DNA of 64,000 nucleotides from Cryptomeria japonica (Eukaryota; Streptophyta; Pinopsida; Cupressales; Cupressaceae). Location of the stretch: positions 823,607,896-823,671,895 of the forward strand of contig NC_081414.1 in assembly GCF_030272615.1 (NCBI RefSeq), read 5' to 3'. Made by a program: the position numbers and the translations under genes. How positions within the stretch are numbered: position 1 is the first letter of the stretch; each line of letters opens with the position of its first letter. The notes under the pieces are model-generated. The model saw nothing but the letters and a program-made list of their open reading frames with translations, was not told where the DNA came from and did no database searches. Below are positions 59,750-64,000 of the stretch, piece after piece.

Positions 59750-60120
59750 TGAGATGTGGGGGTGAATCAGTTGACAACAAATTTATCAATTTTACCTTTA
59801 ATTCACAGATCTGAAATATAGAACAAAATTAACAGAATTAAGAAGTGCATGCAACAATCAGATCAAACACAAGAGATACCATAATTGCAACAATCAGATC
59901 AAACACAAGAGACACCATAATTTACATGGAAAACCGAAGAAGGGAAAAGTCACGAAGAATGCTAATTCTCAATATATGAACACTAGTTAAGGTGACTTTT
60001 ACAATAGGTCGCTCACTGCCAATGTGCTCACTGCAGGTGGGCTCACTACCCTGAAAGGCTCACTACCAAATAAGGAAAGGCTCACTGCCAATTATAGATG
60101 GGCTTAGTACCCTAAGAGGC
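59750..60120 (-). repeat. Truncated 5' LTR of the SIRE-like Copia
   Basis: It matches the internal-proximal 370 bp of the 3' LTR (55660-56025), including the GGCTCACTACC repeats, then loses similarity near 60118. It carries a private 36-bp tandem duplication (GCAACAATCAGATCAAACAC...) at about 59850-59922. The edge toward the Gypsy sequence is a deletion junction and not an LTR terminus. Confidence 0.75.
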
Positions 60121-60125
60121 TAACA

Positions 60126-61287
60126 AGATTATCTGAACTACCACTATCAATAACAACTTTACAACACTTATCGGATACCTTACATCTAGTCTTGAACAAA
60201 TTCTTCCTCTACAAGGGTTCTTCATCTATCCCGGTATGACACAAAGCTCTCTTCACCATCAACAGTTCTCCATCTTTTGGTTCATTATCTAATCCGGTGG
60301 GGTTTTATTCCACCACTGCTGCTCTTCTGGTATTCTCTGTCCTCTTACACTTAAAAGAACAATGTCCTTATCCTCCACACTTATAGAAAGTTCCTCTAAA
60401 TGCTCTCTTGTCTTTTCTTCCAAAATTCTCATTCCTATAGCCATCCAGTTCTCTCCTCTAGTAGAAATCTCTATCATCTTTCCGGTATGAATTACCTTAT
60501 TTTCTTACTTCCTTGTCCTTGCTCAGATATGTACAAGTACCTCTTCCTCTGGTAAACCTTCCACCTCTACTCATGTGTTTTGTTTAGCTTCTCTTCAGCC
60601 TTTAGGGCATACTGGTAAGCCTCTTCAATGCTCTGTAACTTGATCAAATTGAGTTCATCATGTATAGACATCTGTAATCCATTCAAATATCTTGCAACTT
60701 GTTTATCTTTACCATCAACATGTTTGGATCTTATATTCAACTTGTAAAATGCTTCAGTGTACTCCTTCACACTTGATTCCTTTTGTCTTAAATTCAACAA
60801 CTTCCGAAATAGATTCACTTGATAATCAATAGACATAAATTTTGACTTCAACTTAGCAACCATCTAATCCCATGTCTTAATCTTCTCTTTACCTCTTCTT
60901 TGTCTATCAACTTGCAAATGTTCCCACCAAAGAGATGCATAACCTTTTAACCAAGTACATGCATATTTCACCTTCCTCTCTTCTGCAGTGTTTTCAAAAT
61001 CAAAGTATTTCTCCATCTCCAAGATCCAATCCATCAATTCATCTGAATCTAACTTTTCATCATATTCTGGTGGGGTAAAATGAGGTTTAATATTTGCCCT
61101 ACTCAAAACCCTCAAAAACATTTCCTCATCTAGATCAACCATTGGTGGGTTTACTTGTTCTGCCAGGGCCTTTTCTCTAGGTTGTCTCCGCGGCTTCCAA
61201 ACGAGCTTCTATACCTCACAACATTTCCATCACAGCAGGGTCTGCATTCCCATTCACTCCACCATTCCTAGTTCCTCTTTGTGCCAT
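60126..61287 (-). pseudogene. Ty3/Gypsy gag and protease N-terminus
   Basis: ATG at 61287 (MAQRGTRNGGVNGN) starts gag. A frame change near 61145 leads to MVDLDEEMFLRVL and the retrotransposon gag domain: YACTWLKGYASLWWEHLQ (near 60950), KSKFMSIDYQVNLFRKLLNLRQ (60850-60780), VKEYTEAFYKL and VARYLNGLQMSIHDEL. The knuckle near 60390-60350 reads FYKCGG-GHCSFKCK, with its first Cys changed to Phe and an internal stop. Protease starts at about 60160 with KVVIDSGSSDNL (Asp-Ser-Gly) and is cut off at 60126 by the Copia LTR fragment. The gag type resembles chromovirus-like Gypsy elements rather than the Tat elements to the left. Confidence 0.82.
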
Positions 61288-61382
61288 CTTTATGCTAGTC
61301 CTCTACAACTACAGGTTAGATCCATAGTCCGCCACCTGACAACAAAATTTCTTAGGACAACGCAATCTCCAAAATGAAAGCT

Positions 61383-61395
61383 CTCTTTGATACCA
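61383..61395 (-). promoter_or_regulatory. Primer-binding site, initiator tRNA-Met-like, Gypsy element
   Basis: On the minus strand TGGTATCAAAGAG lies two bases from the LTR end. It differs from the common TGGTATCAGAGC at one position and fits an initiator-Met primer. Confidence 0.78.
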
Positions 61396-61397
61396 CT

Positions 61398-62174
61398 TGA
61401 AGTAGTCACCGGTTAGGAGGGACCTCAAAAAGATCAATCCAGAACGGTCAACAAGAGTAAACACAATGGAAACACAAAGATATGATGGAGGCAATGGAGA
61501 ACAGACTGAATTATAACATGAAAACTGATTACAACCAACTAGTAAAAACAATGTTCTAGAAACTATCTTATAGGCCTACTAAAACATTCTCAAAGCATAG
61601 AATAGGTCACAACTGGGACCTCAAATATCAAGATCTATCTTAGAAGCTTAGTCTAGCTACCTGATTACATTCTAATACACAATTACAATGATATATACGA
61701 TCCAAGGGAGTCCAATCGGCCCAAAAAGGGATCAAAACCTAAAGAACAAGACCTAATGTGTAATACCAACAAGGTCAACCTTTGCCAAATAAATTCCTCC
61801 AGAAAATCCAAAGGATGAAGAATAGATTGTGGGAAAAGGTCAGCCACACACCAAGGAACATCAAAATCAATGCTTAGGGCTCCACAAGCTATGGAAGGGG
61901 TTCCGATAGATCACCAAAATAGGTCTAGGCAAATGGTAACAAGAAACTGTCAACTGGTAATAGGAAACTATCATGGAAATCGATAATGATAACTTGCCAA
62001 AAAATTATCCAAACGCAATGTAGTTTGGAAGTAAGAAAGATGATCAAGTCTTCAAGTAGAATCCAACTCCTCAAGTTCTAGTGAGCCAAAACTAAGACAC
62101 ACATAAATAAATACTGAACTACAAACAGAAAGCAAAACAGAAAATAAATGTTTTTGGTTGATGCAAGATTGCCA
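61398..62174 (-). repeat. 5' LTR of the Gypsy element (about 777 bp)
   Basis: The inner end (minus-strand ...CTACTTCA) is fixed by the primer site. The outer end is inferred from TGGCAATCTTGCATCAACC, a TG start near 62174. No partner LTR is present in the window because the element is broken at 60126, so the outer boundary is uncertain. Confidence 0.55.
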
Positions 62175-64000
62175 TGAACTGGGGATGCTCTTGCATCAGA
62201 TGGATTTGAAAACTACATTTTGTCAAATCATTCCTAGAGGTTACTTTTGACCTTTTAAATCTTGCACATCATGAGGACTTATGCTAAAATGTTAGTCAAT
62301 AGCAATTTCTATGTCAAATGTCAATGTTCTTATTTAATATCATGGTCTCAAATTCATATTTGATGAGGTTTTTAGGGTGATTAAAAGTGCAACATACCTA
62401 GTTTTGGTCTCTGAAAAGACATGCAATTTACTTGAGTGGCCATCTTCAATGATTAAAATTTTGCAAATCAAAACTCTTCAATAAAACCCATTTGGTGAAC
62501 TATTTTTTGTAACATTAAATTTTAGTCATTTACACCTATACTTACAAATCCCTTGAATATTTATATTTCATAAACTTGGATTCCTCCTCGAAGGATAAAA
62601 TCCATAAGTGGTTCCATTCTTTTTAGGTGCAATCATTTTGTAGCACTAGATTTTAGTCATTCATCCTAGCTTTGTTATCATCTCAAGGTCCTAATGGAAT
62701 AAACTAAACACTATATTTCAAAAAACCTTTCATTTATTTTCTTTAGTGTTCGATCCCTCTTAAAATTCTAAGACCCATAAAGTCTTTCATTATATATAGA
62801 TGCAACTTTTCATGACACAAGATTTTGGTCATTTACCCTAGCATTGTTATTATCTTAGTCCTCTTGTAAGGAAATAACATATATTCTTCATGAATCCCTT
62901 CATTTCTATTCCTTAAATGTGGATCCATCCTAGAAGGCTATAACCGGTGCAAGAGCACCCACGGGCCTATCATACCTCCATGATTCAAAGTTTGAATTTT
63001 TATCTTTTTTTGTGTTGTTTCATTTTAATAAGATCATTTTAGACCATTAATGATCATTTGGAGTAATTTTGAAAGTTCGGGACCAAGTTGTTGAAAATTT
63101 TCAAAATTGCTCAAAATTGTCAATGTTGCTCAAACAGTTGTCAAGCAACTTTGGTAAAAGTTGTCAAATTGATGTATTCGTTAAGAATAATGATTGGTGG
63201 GGTGGTTGAGTTAGTTGATGTGAATTAAAATGTATTTAAATTCCACTCGAACTCCAATTTGGGGTTGGAGAGGGAATAGAGAAGAACAAATCCTTGTTTT
63301 GTGTATTATTTTTATTTTTTCTCATGTTGCGAACCGTTATTTTGGTTTGTAAGGATTTGAATTCACATTAAATGATCTTTAATTGGTTGGAAAAGTTAGT
63401 TCTATGAATCTGGTTTCATTTTCTATTTGTCTCATTAAATTTCATGGTGTTTTGTGAAAGTTATTGCATTTTTAGTATAGACAAGTCAAAAATTATATTT
63501 TTTGTATGTTAATAGTTTGCAAAACACTATGACCTACGGCCTTGTACGATACAATACATAACTAAAATGAATGGGAAAATATGAATACATGAGTCTAGTT
63601 TAATATGTTTTCAATTTGGTTCAATTTTATTAATATTTGAATAAGTTATGGCCATTTTGGTTGCTGCACTCCGGAACCTTGCCTAGGGTTTTCAGTTTGA
63701 GAAAAAAATTCATTTCTTCAAATTGGCATGGTGAAAAATCATGAAATTTTATGGAGAAGTATGTCTTGGCTTATTCTAACATAGTGTGACAAATCACTAA
63801 TTCTTGAGCATTCTTTCATCCTGATGATGGATCACAAAGTGATCATTCTTGATAATTTTCTATGGCTCATCTAAGATACCCTCATCATATTGTTGATAAT
63901 GAAGACTGTGAACTAGCTAAATTACATCTTTTTAAGAGATTGTTGTAGTTAAATGTATGAATAGATGTATAAAAAAATAGGAAGCACTATAACTTTACAG
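62175..64000. other. AT-rich region with a diverged repeat, no gene seen
   Basis: No coding frame with recognisable motifs was found. ATTTTAGTCATTTA-like phrases recur near 62520, 62651 and 62823 within longer similar contexts, suggesting an old tandem repeat. 62960-64000 shows nothing identifiable. Confidence 0.45.

Larger units (their letters stand above)
55660..60120 (-). mobile_element. Ty1/Copia element, SIRE-like, with truncated 5' LTR and no gag
   Basis: On the minus strand: partial 5' LTR (59750-60120), protease/pre-integrase remnant, integrase, RT, RNase H, polypurine tract, and a full 3' LTR (55660-56572). The two LTRs share about 370 bp next to the internal side. The 5' one then stops and runs into Gypsy protease codons. 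Primer site, gag and the protease active site are missing. RNase H motifs (SWMKKTLKDN, IPIMCDNTSAI, KTKHI.IRYHFL) resemble the SIRE/Maximus lineage. No target duplication matches at the two ends (ACAAC versus AGATT). Confidence 0.82.

Overview
This window looks like nuclear DNA of a seed plant with a large, repeat-rich genome. A gymnosperm such as a conifer is my guess from the mix of long Tat-type Ty3/Gypsy, Tork/SIRE-type Ty1/Copia and plant LINE elements, but the species cannot be named from sequence alone. Nearly all recognisable coding sequence is decayed retrotransposon. One small non-transposon gene family is present as two copies: one broken by an insertion and one that may be intact. 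No CRISPR array, rRNA, tRNA or bacterial feature was seen.

Layout. 1-6030: plus-strand plant LINE with ORF1 (zinc knuckle) and ORF2 (endonuclease, reverse transcriptase, C-terminal zinc-binding region), full of stops. 6605-8090: about 1.5 kb of purine-rich low-complexity DNA. 8091-11400: AT-rich DNA, two short tandem repeats and decayed retroelement tails. 11678-22910: a minus-strand membrane-protein gene copy interrupted by a 10.5 kb Copia array. The array is LTR-internal-LTR-internal-LTR, with three 692-bp LTRs and one 5-bp target duplication (GTGAG) at the outer edges.

24101-48755: two minus-strand Tat/Ogre-like Ty3/Gypsy elements lie end to end. The left one (24101-36359) is cut off inside RNase H and has its 5' leader, including the primer-binding site, triplicated in tandem (30345-34988). 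The right one (36360-48755) keeps ORF1, gag, protease, RT, RNase H, archaeal-type RNase H and integrase, plus a 5' LTR and a TGGCGCCCACCGTGG primer site. Both leaders carry clusters of a GCGCTA motif, and both elements carry a related extra ORF upstream of gag.

51640-52550: second copy of the membrane-protein gene with a plausible TATA box and two CACGTG boxes. 55660-60120: minus-strand SIRE-like Copia with a complete 3' LTR, a truncated 5' LTR and no gag. It abuts the gag-protease part of another Gypsy element (60126-62174). The rest is AT-rich DNA without recognisable genes.

How it works together: the window is a record of successive insertion, recombination and decay. Only the 51801-52223 gene is a candidate for current function, and its role is unknown.
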